Translations under genes and position numbers: made by a program
The notes under the pieces: model-generated
Seen by the model: the letters and a program-made list of their open reading frames with translations, nothing else
Told to the model about the DNA's origin: nothing
Database searches by the model: none
NCBI GenBank assembly: GCA_028876655.1
Contig: JAGWRA010000171.1
Span: 1 to 43,013, forward strand
Direction of reading: 5' to 3'
Source of the DNA: Acidobacteriota bacterium
Lineage (GTDB): Bacteria > Acidobacteriota > Vicinamibacteria > Vicinamibacterales > CAVVIG01
Length of the DNA stretch: 43,013 nt
Shown: in pieces, positions 1 through 7,578 of the stretch
Position numbering within the stretch: position 1 is the stretch's first letter
Layout: the number at the start of each line of letters is the position of its first letter

Positions 1-508
1 ACGGTAGGCCGTCCACGTTCGGCTCGGGCGCGTGGTCCCACTTCGCCTGGTGCCAGCCGCTTCCCTGGATCCACTGCCCCGGCTTCGCCGTCTTCACCGC
101 GTCGGCCACCATCTGGACGATGTCGTCCCAGGTGTGCGCCTTCGTGAGGTCCAGCTCTTTCAGCACCTCGCCCATCGCCATGAAGTGGGCGTGCGCGTCG
201 ATGAACCCGGGCAGCAGCAGCCGCCCCTTCAGATCGATCACCTGCGTGTGCGGCCCGATGTATCGCTGGATGTCGGCGTCGCTACCGACGGCCAGGATCT
301 TCCCGGCCGAGACCGCCACCGCCTGTGCCTCCGGATGCGCCGGGTCGACCGTCACGACGTGGCCATGGCGCAACACGAGGTCGGCGGGTCCACGCTGCCA
401 GTACCAGGACGGCGGGGCGGCCGACACCAGACCGGCGCCGGCGAGGACCAGCGCGATGGCGCCGAAGAGGCGCCGGAGACGCAGGGGGACAGCGGCGTGC
501 GGTGTCAC
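1..508 (-). CDS. Amidohydrolase family 3 (YtcJ-like), exported, 3' part cut off by window edge
   Basis: The minus-strand frame from 508 reads an amidohydrolase N-terminus: a basic stretch and hydrophobic signal segment (residues 8-31), then a DLVLRHGHVVTVDP start of the composite beta domain and LLLPGFIDAHAHFM, where H106 and H108 form the HxH metal-binding motif. The later GQWIQGSGWHQAKW is typical of the YtcJ/amidohydrolase-3 group, metal-dependent hydrolases whose natural substrates are mostly unknown. About 169 codons are present of a usual 550-600. I chose GTG at 508 because an AGGAG ribosome binding site lies just upstream (511-520 region) and the signal peptide follows directly. The signal peptide indicates export from the cytoplasm. 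The family is clear; the substrate is not. Confidence 0.85.
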   Translation of the reverse strand, partial: MTPHAAVPLRLRRLFGAIALVLAGAGLVSAAPPSWYWQRGPADLVLRHGHVVTVDPAHPEAQAVAVSAGKILAVGSDADIQRYIGPHTQVIDLKGRLLLPGFIDAHAHFMAMGEVLKELDLTKAHTWDDIVQMVADAVKTAKPGQWIQGSGWHQAKWDHAPEPNVDGLP

Positions 509-807
509 GGATCAGCTCCTGTCGGAATGACGCCGGGATGCAGGCGGTCGTCGCCGAGGAGCATACCGAAAGCCGGCAGCCCCGGACAAATGACGCAAGG
601 AACAGCCGGCCCTGGCACGGTTCGCGCTAACCGAAGAGACCGGTGCCGGCCCCCGTGCGGACTCGACAGGAAATCCGGCCGGAACACGAACATTTCGCCG
701 ACCCGGGGGCCTGCCACCGTCCGGAACCGGGATCCGATCGTCCGCGGGCGGTCACGTGCCGCGATCGGCTATCACCGGTCTGGCGGCCGCGGATCCTCGC
801 CTGACCA

Positions 808-895
808 CCCCGGCCATCTCGCTGGCCGTGCCGTGATCGCGCGTGCGGATCAGTTCGTCGAGCGGGAGGCCCGTGAAGCCGGCCGTCTTGAGGTG
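808..895 (-). pseudogene. Inverted fragment of an RDHG-type repeat protein
   Basis: Read on the minus strand, this stretch gives HLKTAGFTGLPLDELIRTRD followed by HGTASEMAG. That is one unit of the short 'GY..LSLDELIRLRDHGVT..FI' repeat found in many acidobacterial-type proteins. The neighbouring units (896-1105) read the same motif on the opposite strand. The unit has no start or stop codon of its own that would make a sensible gene, so I take it as a broken piece joined head to head with the next fragment. Confidence 0.5.
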
Positions 896-1105
896 CGGGC
901 CCGCGACCACGGTGTGACGGCTACCTATATCAAGGATCTCACCGGGGCCGGGCTGGCGATGCCGGGTGCCGACGCGCTGGTCCGGCTGCGGGATCACGGC
1001 GTGACGGGCGCCTTCGTGAAGCGGGCCCGGTCGGCCGGCTACCAGGCTGCCTCGGTGGACGAGCTGATCCGGCTGCGCGACCGGGGCCTGCTGAGCAGCC
1101 GCTGA
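896..1105 (+). pseudogene. Remnant of an RDHG-type repeat protein, C-terminal units
   Basis: The plus frame ending at the TGA of 1105 contains successive degenerate units: VRARDHGVTATYIKDL, then LVRLRDHGVTGAFVKRARSA, then GYQAASVDELIRLRDRG and a short tail. In related proteins such units form a C-terminal array behind a signalling or peptidase domain (for example M56/BlaR1-like proteins). Here there is no recognisable N-terminal domain: upstream of about 896 the plus frame stops looking like the repeat, and the matching unit is on the minus strand. No ribosome binding site or convincing start precedes it. It is most likely a decayed gene end; a short expressed repeat protein starting at GTG 834 is a weaker alternative. 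Confidence 0.5.
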
Positions 1106-1157
1106 GGAACCGAAGCTGGTGGGCCGGTCTGCCAGCCGGCCGGCAGGAGGGACGGTC

Positions 1158-1502
1158 ATGATCCCGCGTCATCTGCACGACGATCGGACGGCGCTCGCGG
1201 AGGCGATCCTCGAAGGCGCGCGCCGGCGCCCGCAGTGCTTCGGCGAGTACTTCTGCGACGATGGCGGATCGTGCGCAATGGGGGCGGCCTACGAGAGCCT
1301 GTACCTCGTGCCGCGCACGGTCGGGCACCTCCATCCCACCTTCGATCTCGATCGCTTCTTCGACTGCCTCGAGTACATCGTGCGCAGCTGCCCGGAGGGC
1401 TGCCGCAAGCGTCTGCCGCTCGGGCCGATGATCCTCCACCTGAACGACGACCATCACTGGACGCGGGAGCGGATTGCGGACTGGGTGAAGACGACGGCGT
1501 AA
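1158..1502 (+). CDS. Small conserved-looking hypothetical protein (114 aa)
   Basis: ATG 1158 is preceded by a strong GGCAGGAGGG ribosome binding site at 1142-1151. The 114-residue product has no signal peptide or membrane segment. It contains five cysteines (CFGEYFCDDGGSC near the N-terminus, then C...C in the middle) and ends with a LHLNDDHHWTRERIADWV element. The layout 'CAMGA ... NDD..WT.ERI' recalls small actinobacterial/phage DUF6197-type proteins, which share a Cys-Ala-x-Gly-Ala segment and a C-terminal Asn-Asp helix, but this is a weak resemblance. Function is unknown. A hairpin at 1527-1548 follows and may end the transcript, so it is probably a single-gene unit. Confidence 0.65.
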   Translation: MIPRHLHDDRTALAEAILEGARRRPQCFGEYFCDDGGSCAMGAAYESLYLVPRTVGHLHPTFDLDRFFDCLEYIVRSCPEGCRKRLPLGPMILHLNDDHHWTRERIADWVKTTA

Positions 1503-1526
1503 TCGCCCCATACGGCCGAGCTCAGA

Positions 1527-1548
1527 GAATCGGTCGTACGGCCGATTC
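1527..1548 (+). terminator. Hairpin after the 114-aa gene
   Basis: GAATCGGTC and GGCCGATTC pair around a GTAC loop (one G-T wobble). It lies 25 bases after the stop codon at 1502. There is no T-run, so intrinsic termination is only a possibility. Confidence 0.4.
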
Positions 1549-1597
1549 ATCTGGGGCACGCAGCAGCACGCCAGCGCCAGTCACAGGAGCAGTCCGC

Positions 1598-1795
1598 ATG
1601 AACGTGTCACTGATTTCTTCAGCGCACCAGTCGGCCGCCTCGGCGCGGCCGGAGAGCCAGGAAGTCAAAGGCGCTCCCGATCACGACGGGGATGCCGACG
1701 ACGGCGCCGCGTCGGCGGCCAAGGGGGCGACGCGGGGACCCGGCCTGAACGGCCAGGGTCAGGTGATCGGCACCCAGGTCAACGCCCACGCCTGA
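1598..1795 (+). CDS. Small Asp-rich conserved protein (65 aa)
   Basis: ATG 1598 follows ACAGGAGC (about 1583-1590). The 65-residue product has the core EVKGAPDHDGDADDGAASAA and ends with a Gly/Asn-rich GLNGQGQVIGTQVNAHA tail. I recognise the same layout (an N-terminal Ser/Ala helix, 'E.KGAPDxDGDxDDG', and a C-terminal 'G..N..A') from small uncharacterised proteins encoded in many Proteobacteria. The DxDGDxDD stretch resembles a calcium-binding loop, but binding is only a guess. It has no signal peptide. It is followed by a strong terminator (1841-1869), so it is probably transcribed alone. Confidence 0.65.
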   Translation: MNVSLISSAHQSAASARPESQEVKGAPDHDGDADDGAASAAKGATRGPGLNGQGQVIGTQVNAHA

Positions 1796-1840
1796 AGGCA
1801 GCCGCCAGCTGGCCGCCTGAAATGGGCACCCGTCACACTC

Positions 1841-1869
1841 ACGGGCTCCGGCACGCCGCCGGAGCCCGT
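1841..1869 (+). terminator. Strong hairpin terminator
   Basis: A perfect 12-bp stem (ACGGGCTCCGGC with GCCGGAGCCCGT) closes a 5-base loop and is followed by CATTGTT. It sits 45 bases after the small Asp-rich gene. Confidence 0.75.
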
Positions 1870-1874
1870 CATTG

Positions 1875-1929
1875 TTCAATCCGCATGGGGCCCCACCCCC
1901 ATGCGTCGCCGGCGCTGACGCTCCGGATC
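1875..1929. repeat. Dispersed 55-bp intergenic repeat, copy 1
   Basis: This 55-base segment matches 27288-27342 at 50 of 55 positions with no gaps. It contains a small inverted repeat, GCATGGGG-CCCCAC-CCCCATGC, and ends with GCTCCGGATC. It lies between a terminator and the 3' end of the CPBP gene. It has no coding capacity of its own. Confidence 0.8.
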
Positions 1930-1981
1930 TCGAGAGGGAGGCCAGCATCGCGCGTCGGTATGCTTCGGTCCCGGTTCTGCG

Positions 1982-2710
1982 TTACAGACCGTCTCCACCG
2001 TCCTCCGGCTCGATCCACTCCCCGTATTCGATGAGGTCCCACCGCTTCAGCAGCGGCTTCATCGAGAAGCCGGCGAGAATGTCGAAGGCCGCGTGAGCGA
2101 GGATGGACGGCAGCAGCGCGCCGGTGGCGAGGACGGGGACGGCCAGCACGGCGCCGATCGCCGCCGTCTTCAGCGTGGCCGCGCGGCCCTGGTAGATGTG
2201 CGCCAGGCCGAAGCCCACCGTGACCAGCGCCACGGCCGTCCAGCGCGACCCGGTCGACTCGATCAGAAACGCCAGGCAGAACCCCCGGTAGACGTACTCC
2301 TCGACCAGACCGGCCAGCAGCGAAATGGCGACGAATACGTTGTGCTCGAGCACGGTGCCGGGCAGGACGGACACCAGCGTCGCGTCGGCACGTTGACCGC
2401 GGACCTTCTGCCACAGCAGGAACGCCAGGGCGAGCAGCAGGCAGGCCGCAAGGGTACCGGCCGTCCAGGCGAGGGTGCTTTCCCGACGCTGGACGGTCCA
2501 CAGGCGGGCGAGGCCCGGCCGCGTCCCCTCGCGGTCGACGAACAGTGTTAGGATGCCGAGGATGGCGAGCGCCACGGCCGTGCTGCCATAGATGTAGAGG
2601 CGCGGCGGGCGATGCAGCTCGAGCGTCCGGCGGGTGGTCAGCGACTGCAGGGGCACGCCGCCGAGCACGACCACGGTCCAGAGCGCGCCGAGGATCGAAA
2701 TGGAGCTCAC
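1982..2710 (-). CDS. CPBP family intramembrane metalloprotease
   Basis: This is a 242-residue integral membrane protein with about six to eight hydrophobic segments. It carries all the CPBP (Rce1/Abi) motifs: EEYVYRGF gives E137, E138 and R142; GFGLAHIYQG gives H171; ILAHAAFD gives H206 and D210. Such proteins are predicted membrane-embedded proteases; bacterial members act in processes such as bacteriocin self-immunity, and the substrate here is unknown. I chose GTG 2710 because a GAAGGG ribosome-binding-like element lies about 10 bases upstream and the first hydrophobic segment follows. This start overlaps the 5' end of the divergent oxygenase gene by 11 bases; an internal GTG near 2680 would remove the overlap. 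Confidence 0.85.
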   Translation of the reverse strand: MSSISILGALWTVVVLGGVPLQSLTTRRTLELHRPPRLYIYGSTAVALAILGILTLFVDREGTRPGLARLWTVQRRESTLAWTAGTLAACLLLALAFLLWQKVRGQRADATLVSVLPGTVLEHNVFVAISLLAGLVEEYVYRGFCLAFLIESTGSRWTAVALVTVGFGLAHIYQGRAATLKTAAIGAVLAVPVLATGALLPSILAHAAFDILAGFSMKPLLKRWDLIEYGEWIEPEDGGDGL

Positions 2711-3497
2711 CTTCGAAAGTCCCTTCTGCGCCGTGTTCGACGACGTCCTGGCGGCCGACGACCTGCACCGCCTCTTCGAGTACTTCCGCACGGTCGACTT
2801 CAAGTTCGTGCACGAGACGCGCGCGAACATGCCGAAGCACCTGCAGAGCGGCTACAAGCGCGCCTGGCGGCTCGACGAGGGGGACGCGCTCACCGGCGCC
2901 GGCTTCGCCGCCTTCGCCGTCCCCGACGATCAGCTGCCGGCCGACATCCGGGCCATCGGCCGGAAGTGGGCCGACGAGCGCGGCACGCTCTTCTACCCCT
3001 CGAGCACGGTGATGGACGTCTTCATCGGCCGGCTGCGGACGCTCGCCCTCGAGCGGCTGTCCGAGTGGATCGGCCAGCCCGGTGACGACTGGATCGCCTT
3101 CACCGCGGCTCCCTACATCCATCCGGCCGGCGTCGGCATGTCGTGGCACGCCGACGAAGTGCTCTACACCGGCGCCTTCTCGTTCTTCGTCCATCCCGAA
3201 TGGGACGCCGAGTTCGGCGGCGAGTTCCTCATCTACGACGACGCCGTGAAGACGCAGGTCGCCGACAACTGGCGGAACCGGCAGTTCGATCCGCTGGCGG
3301 TGGCGGCCCCGGTGCATCCGCAGGCCGGCTGCACGGCCGGCCGGTTCATCGCGCCGATCCCCAACCGCCTGATCGTGATCAAGCGGGGCCTGATGCACAA
3401 GGTGAACAAGGTGAGCCCGCTGGCCGGATCGCACGTACGGGCGTCGGTCACCGGCTTCTTCCTCGACACCAAGGTGGCCGCGCGGGTCATGGGCTGA
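2700..3497 (+). CDS. 2OG-Fe(II) oxygenase superfamily protein
   Basis: The 265-residue product looks like a cytosolic 2-oxoglutarate/Fe(II) dioxygenase. The metal triad is visible: SWHADEVLYTG supplies H150 and D152, and GLMHKVNKV supplies H233. HVRASVTGFF gives R247, the expected 2-oxoglutarate-binding arginine. The intervening FVHPEWDAEFGGEFLIYDD is typical of the prolyl-4-hydroxylase-like jelly-roll core. The substrate cannot be read from the sequence. ATG 2700 has GAGGA at a good distance (2689-2693). It is divergent from the CPBP gene, with start regions overlapping, so one promoter region must lie inside the other gene's 5' end. Confidence 0.85.
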   Translation: MELTFESPFCAVFDDVLAADDLHRLFEYFRTVDFKFVHETRANMPKHLQSGYKRAWRLDEGDALTGAGFAAFAVPDDQLPADIRAIGRKWADERGTLFYPSSTVMDVFIGRLRTLALERLSEWIGQPGDDWIAFTAAPYIHPAGVGMSWHADEVLYTGAFSFFVHPEWDAEFGGEFLIYDDAVKTQVADNWRNRQFDPLAVAAPVHPQAGCTAGRFIAPIPNRLIVIKRGLMHKVNKVSPLAGSHVRASVTGFFLDTKVAARVMG

Positions 3498-3562
3498 GCC
3501 GACCGGGCCCTCCCCGCGAGCCTAACGCGCCGCGCGGCGGCAGCGCAACCGCTCGCTTCCGG

Positions 3563-3568
3563 TAGAAT
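3563..3568 (+). promoter_or_regulatory. -10 element close to the amidase start
   Basis: TAGAAT lies 9 bases before the TTG start at 3578 and no Shine-Dalgarno sequence is visible between them. Transcription would begin almost at the start codon, giving a very short or absent leader. Confidence 0.4.
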
Positions 3569-3577
3569 AGACGGGCA

Positions 3578-5248
3578 TTGACTCCACGTCCCCCCGGCCT
3601 CGCCGCCCGGATCCTGCTGTTCGCCGCCGCCATCGCCGCCGCCGGTGCCCTGGGCACCGCCCCGCGCCTGCGCGCCGCGCAGGCTGTCCGGGCCGGGACG
3701 CCCTATACCCTGCTGACCGCCTCGGGCCGCCGCCCGCTCGCCACGTCCGACGTGCGCGGCCACGACATGTTCGGCCTCGACGACCTGGCGTCGCTCTTCC
3801 AGCTGCAGGTGCACGAGGACACGCTGGGGGCGCTCACGGTTTCGTACAAGGGAAAGACGATCATCCTGACGCCGGAGCAGACGCTGGTCTCGGTGAACGG
3901 CCGTCTCGTGTCGCTGCCGGCGCCGCCGGCGCGCGCCGGACGCCGCTGGTTCGTGCCGGTCGAGTTCGTCGGCCGGGCGCTCGCCCCGATCTACGACACG
4001 CCGCTCGAGCTCAGGCCCGAGTCCCGGCTGCTCATCGTCGGCAACCTGCGCGTCCCCCACGTCTCGGTCACCGTCGCGCCGGCCGGCCCCGGGGCGCGGA
4101 TCACCATCGACATCCGCCCGCGGACGCCGGAGACCGTCACGCGCAGCGGAACGGAACTGCGCATCGCGTTCCAGGCCGACGATCTCGATCCGGTGCTGCC
4201 CGCCGTCAGCTCGTCGGGCGCGCTCGTCCGCAGCTTCTCGACCTCGGCCCCGGCCACGCTGGTGATCGGACTCGGCCCGCAGGCCGGCCAGACCAGGGCC
4301 ACCACGCAGGCGGTCGGTGCCACGGCCGGCCGCGTGGAGATCGACGTGATGCCGGCCGCCTCGCCAGGCCAGCCACAGCCGTCTGCCCCGGCGCCCTACC
4401 CGACGCCCACCCCGCCAGCTCCGTCGGCCCCGGCGGCGCCGGCCACGCCGGCTGCGCCGTCAGGCCCTCTGCCGGGCCTGCCGGGAGCCCCGGCCCAGCC
4501 GTCTCTGCAGACGATCGTCATCGACCCCGGGCATGGCGGCAGCGATCCCGGCGTGAAGGGGCCGCACGGCACGCTGGAGAAGGACATCACGATGGCCGTG
4601 GCCCGTCAGCTGAAGGCGGCCATCGAGAGCCGGCTCGGTGTCCGCGTGCTGCTGACCCGCAACGGCGACCAGACGCTCACCGCCGACGAGCGGGCGTCGA
4701 TGGCCAACAACAACAAGGCGGACCTGTTCCTCAGCCTGCACGCGAACGCGTCGTTCCGCAGCAACGTGCAGGGGGCGGAGGTCTTCTACCTCGGCCTCGA
4801 CCGTGACGCCGCGAAGGCGACCCAGGAGGCCCAGGCCGGGGCCCAGCAGCTGCCGGTGTTCGGCGGCGGGTCGCGGACGCTCGAAATCGTCCCGTGGCAG
4901 CTCGCGCAGGCGCGCTTCATCCCGGAATCGCAGGCCTTCGCGCAGATGATCGAGCAGCAGTTCCAGGGGAAGGTCCCACTCGACGCGCGGGGCCTGACGC
5001 AGGCGCCGCTGCGGGTGCTCGTCGGGGCCAACATGCCGGCGGTGCTCGTGGAGATGGGCTACCTCACCAACCCGGATCAAGAGAACCAGCTCGGGACGGC
5101 GGCGTACCAGAACACGATCGTGCAGGCGCTCTACGCCGCCATCGTCCAGTTCCGGGACTATCTGACGCACCAGACCGGCCGCCAGAATCCGGGCGGGCCG
5201 GGGACCGGCGCGCCGAAGCCGGCATCGCCGCAGGGAGCCGGTCGATGA
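3578..5248 (+). CDS. N-acetylmuramoyl-L-alanine amidase (Amidase_3) with AMIN-type domain
   Basis: This enzyme cuts the bond between N-acetylmuramic acid and L-alanine in peptidoglycan. The 556-residue protein has a signal peptide (about 1-31), a copper-amine-oxidase-N-like beta domain (about 35-150), an AMIN-like domain (about 155-225), a long Pro/Ala linker (about 260-308) and a C-terminal Amidase_3 domain (about 310-525). Zinc ligands are visible: DPGHGG (about 315), the Glu of TLEKD (about 333) and SLHANAS (about 388). The catalytic Glu is in VEMGYLTN (about 491). It is periplasmic and probably works in cell separation or wall turnover. The start is TTG 3578, since the signal peptide begins there. 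Its stop overlaps the ATG of the GerMN gene. Confidence 0.92.
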   Translation: MTPRPPGLAARILLFAAAIAAAGALGTAPRLRAAQAVRAGTPYTLLTASGRRPLATSDVRGHDMFGLDDLASLFQLQVHEDTLGALTVSYKGKTIILTPEQTLVSVNGRLVSLPAPPARAGRRWFVPVEFVGRALAPIYDTPLELRPESRLLIVGNLRVPHVSVTVAPAGPGARITIDIRPRTPETVTRSGTELRIAFQADDLDPVLPAVSSSGALVRSFSTSAPATLVIGLGPQAGQTRATTQAVGATAGRVEIDVMPAASPGQPQPSAPAPYPTPTPPAPSAPAAPATPAAPSGPLPGLPGAPAQPSLQTIVIDPGHGGSDPGVKGPHGTLEKDITMAVARQLKAAIESRLGVRVLLTRNGDQTLTADERASMANNNKADLFLSLHANASFRSNVQGAEVFYLGLDRDAAKATQEAQAGAQQLPVFGGGSRTLEIVPWQLAQARFIPESQAFAQMIEQQFQGKVPLDARGLTQAPLRVLVGANMPAVLVEMGYLTNPDQENQLGTAAYQNTIVQALYAAIVQFRDYLTHQTGRQNPGGPGTGAPKPASPQGAGR

Positions 5249-5865
5249 GCCGCACGCGCCTCCTCGCCACCGCCGGCGTCGTGGTCGCCGTCGGCCTGCT
5301 GGCCTGGCTGCTGTTCGCCCGGCTGCCGCGGGGCACGGCCCGTCCCCCTGCGTCGGCCCAGCCGGCGGCGCCGGCCGTCGCCGCCACGGCGCCCGCCGAC
5401 GAGGGGCGCACGATTACCGCCAGGCTGTTCTACGTCGCCGACGACGGGCTGCACCTGCGTGCCGTCGCGCGCGAGGTCCCCTTCGGCGCCACCCCGGTCG
5501 ACCAGGCCACGGCCCTCGTCAACGCGCAGCTGGCCGCCGTGCAGCCGCCGCTCGTCTCGGCGATTCCGACGGGGACGACGCTGCAGGCGCTGTACATCAC
5601 CGACAAAGGGGATGCGTACGTCGACCTGAGCCCGCAAGTCAGCCAGAACCATCCCGGCGGCACGACCGCCGAGCTGCTGACGGTCTACACGATCGTCGAC
5701 ACGCTCACCGTGAACATGCCGGCGATCTCCGCCGTGCAGATCCTCCTGAACGGCCAGGAGGTCGACACCCTGGCCGGGCACGTGGACCTGCGGCGGCCGC
5801 TGCAGAAGGATTTGACGATCGTCCAGACGGGGCCCCCCGCAGCCCCCACGGGCAAGGGGCACTGA
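5245..5865 (+). CDS. GerMN domain protein, membrane-anchored
   Basis: The 206-residue protein has one N-terminal membrane segment (about 6-26), a Pro/Ala-rich spacer and a GerMN domain from about residue 50 to 190. Recognisable pieces are [11 protein letters not shown], the LPTGT-like [24 protein letters not shown] and the '[17 protein letters not shown]' helix. GerMN domains occur in spore germination protein GerM and in many non-sporulating bacteria next to amidases, where they are thought to bind peptidoglycan or assist wall enzymes. The ATG overlaps the amidase stop (ATGA), so translation is coupled to it. This supports a wall-related role in the periplasm. Confidence 0.85.
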   Translation: MSRTRLLATAGVVVAVGLLAWLLFARLPRGTARPPASAQPAAPAVAATAPADEGRTITARLFYVADDGLHLRAVAREVPFGATPVDQATALVNAQLAAVQPPLVSAIPTGTTLQALYITDKGDAYVDLSPQVSQNHPGGTTAELLTVYTIVDTLTVNMPAISAVQILLNGQEVDTLAGHVDLRRPLQKDLTIVQTGPPAAPTGKGH

Positions 5866-5876
5866 AAGGACCTCGC

Positions 5877-6602
5877 ATGCGCACCGACAACCGTCAGAAC
5901 GACCAGCTCCGTCCGACCACGATCACGCCGCACTTCATCGCCCACGCCGAGGGATCGGTGCTGATCGAAGCGGGCCGCACCCGGGTGATCTGCACCGCCA
6001 GCGTCGAGGAGCGGGTCCCCGCCTTCCTCCGCAACAGCGGCAAGGGGTGGGTGACGGCCGAGTACGGCATGCTGCCGCGCGCGACGAACACGCGGATGAC
6101 GCGCGAGTCGACCGCGGGCAAGGTCGGCGGCCGCACGCAGGAGATCCAGCGGCTGATCGGCCGGTCGCTGCGGTCGGTGACCCACCTCGAGGGGCTCGGC
6201 GAGCGCACGATCTGGATCGACTGCGACGTCATCCAGGCGGACGGCGGGACGCGCACGGCCTCCATCACGGGCGCCTTCGTGGCACTCGTCCTCGCCGCCC
6301 AGCACCTCGTCACGAAGGGGCTCGTCAAGACGATGCCGGTGCGCGACTACGTGGCCGCCACCAGCGTCGGCATCGTGAAGGGCGAACCGATGCTCGACCT
6401 CGCCTACGAGGAGGACTCGACGGCCGAGGTCGACATGAACATCGTCAAGACGGGCGACGGCCGCTTCGTCGAGGTGCAGGGGACGGCCGAGGCGCTGCCG
6501 TTCGGCCGGGACGCCCTGCTGACGCTGCTCGACCTCGCCGACAGCGGCATCACCCAGCTCATCGCGAAGCAGCGCGCCATCGTCGGCGATCTGTTGAAAT
6601 GA
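5877..6602 (+). CDS. rph: Ribonuclease PH
   Basis: RNase PH trims the 3' ends of tRNA precursors by phosphorolysis. At 241 residues it has the normal family length. Diagnostic stretches are [15 protein letters not shown], the phosphate-binding [34 protein letters not shown] and the C-terminal [14 protein letters not shown]. It forms a hexameric ring in the cytoplasm. AAAGGA lies upstream of the ATG, which is 12 bases after the GerMN stop. Its own stop overlaps the rdgB start. The rph-rdgB pair is common in many bacteria. Confidence 0.96.
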   Translation: MRTDNRQNDQLRPTTITPHFIAHAEGSVLIEAGRTRVICTASVEERVPAFLRNSGKGWVTAEYGMLPRATNTRMTRESTAGKVGGRTQEIQRLIGRSLRSVTHLEGLGERTIWIDCDVIQADGGTRTASITGAFVALVLAAQHLVTKGLVKTMPVRDYVAATSVGIVKGEPMLDLAYEEDSTAEVDMNIVKTGDGRFVEVQGTAEALPFGRDALLTLLDLADSGITQLIAKQRAIVGDLLK

Positions 6603-7222
6603 GCAGACGGTCCGCCCGCCTGCTGGTGGCCACGACCAACGTCGGCAAGCTGCGCGAGATCCACGCCCTGCTCGACGACCTGGATCTCGAGGTCCTGACG
6701 CTCGCCGACTTCCCCGCCCTCACGCCACCGGAAGAAACCGGGCGCACCTTCGCGGAGAACGCGCGGCAGAAGGCGCGCTATTACGCGGCGGCCACCGGAC
6801 TGCCCACCGTCGCCGAGGACTCCGGGCTGGAAGTGGACGTGCTGAGGGGCGAGCCCGGCATCCACTCGGCCCGCTTCGGCGGCGCCGATGCGACCTATCC
6901 CGAGAAGTTCCGGCTGATCTACGACGGGTTGCGCGCGCGCGGTGCCTCCACCAGCCCGGCCCGGTTCGTCTGCGCCGTCGCGCTGGCCGACGGCGACAGC
7001 TTCCCGATCGAGACGCGCGGCACGATCGAGGGGACCATCGCGCCGGTGCCGAGCGGGGCCCACGGGTTCGGGTACGACCCGATCTTCTTCTATCCGCCGT
7101 ACGGACGGACGCTGGCAGAGGTCTCAGCGGCCGAGAAGGCAGCCGTGAGTCACCGCGGACAGGCGTTCAGAGCGCTTCGCCGGGAACTCGATCGATGGCT
7201 GGCGGATCGAACGATGCGCTGA
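6599..7222 (+). CDS. rdgB: XTP/dITP diphosphatase (RdgB/HAM1)
   Basis: This house-cleaning enzyme hydrolyses dITP, XTP and ITP to monophosphates so that deaminated purines are not put into DNA or RNA. The 207-residue protein begins with the classic [14 protein letters not shown] and has [14 protein letters not shown], the AEDSGLEVD catalytic motif, [12 protein letters not shown], and the purine-binding [11 protein letters not shown] and VSHRGQAF stretches. ATG 6599 overlaps the rph stop codon (ATGA). It is the last gene of the amidase - GerMN - rph - rdgB operon and is followed by a hairpin at 7233-7261. Confidence 0.96.
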   Translation: MSRRSARLLVATTNVGKLREIHALLDDLDLEVLTLADFPALTPPEETGRTFAENARQKARYYAAATGLPTVAEDSGLEVDVLRGEPGIHSARFGGADATYPEKFRLIYDGLRARGASTSPARFVCAVALADGDSFPIETRGTIEGTIAPVPSGAHGFGYDPIFFYPPYGRTLAEVSAAEKAAVSHRGQAFRALRRELDRWLADRTMR

Positions 7223-7232
7223 ATCCGAGCCG

Positions 7233-7261
7233 CGGGCGGCGACCCGAAGGTCGACCGCCCG
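7233..7261 (+). terminator. Hairpin ending the amidase-rdgB operon
   Basis: CGGGCGG pairs with CCGCCCG and, inside it, CGACC pairs with GGTCG around a CGAA tetraloop, with one bulged A. It starts 11 bases after the rdgB stop. The rest of the gap up to 7492 holds nothing I recognise. Confidence 0.6.
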
Positions 7262-7492
7262 GGATGGGGACGGCAGGGCGTCTCACCGGTGGCGACGGCT
7301 CAAAGGCGGGAAGAAAGGTGCCACGCGGTCGGGAGGAAAATGTTGAAACCAATCCTCATCTGAGCAACGGCCGTACCAGCCGGGCCCGTCGTACCACTGC
7401 CCTCCAGACGCCGAAATCAACCCATTGCCAATCAGTCATTTGCTGAGAACGGCACCGGCCGGGCCCAACGGCCCGCCCGGTGGATCCGGCCG

Positions 7493-7509
7493 CCGGCTGT
7501 CTCAGCCGG
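7493..7509 (-). terminator. Hairpin downstream of the M20 gene
   Basis: CCGGCTG and CAGCCGG form a perfect 7-bp stem with a TCT loop. It lies 70 bases past the 3' end of the minus-strand deacylase gene, in a convergent gap. There is no T-run. Confidence 0.35.
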
Positions 7510-7578
7510 AGACGGGCCGTGTAGTGAACGACTGCAGAGGCAGGATCGACCGATCGGGACGACGCCGAACCGCGCGGC

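Noticed and set aside
613-628. TGGCACGGTTCGCGCT, another -24/-12-like sequence on the plus strand
   Set aside because: The -12 box (GCGC) is poor and the only plus-strand sequence nearby is a gene remnant; the next real gene starts 530 bases later.
2545-3012. Plus-strand Arg/Ser-rich frame over the CPBP and oxygenase start region
   Set aside because: It is a shifted-frame shadow of the oxygenase gene, with composition typical of such frames.
7262-7492. Possible riboswitch or small RNA in the gap after rdgB
   Set aside because: The gap lies between two convergent gene ends and I could not fit any known RNA family; the only clear structures are the flanking hairpins.
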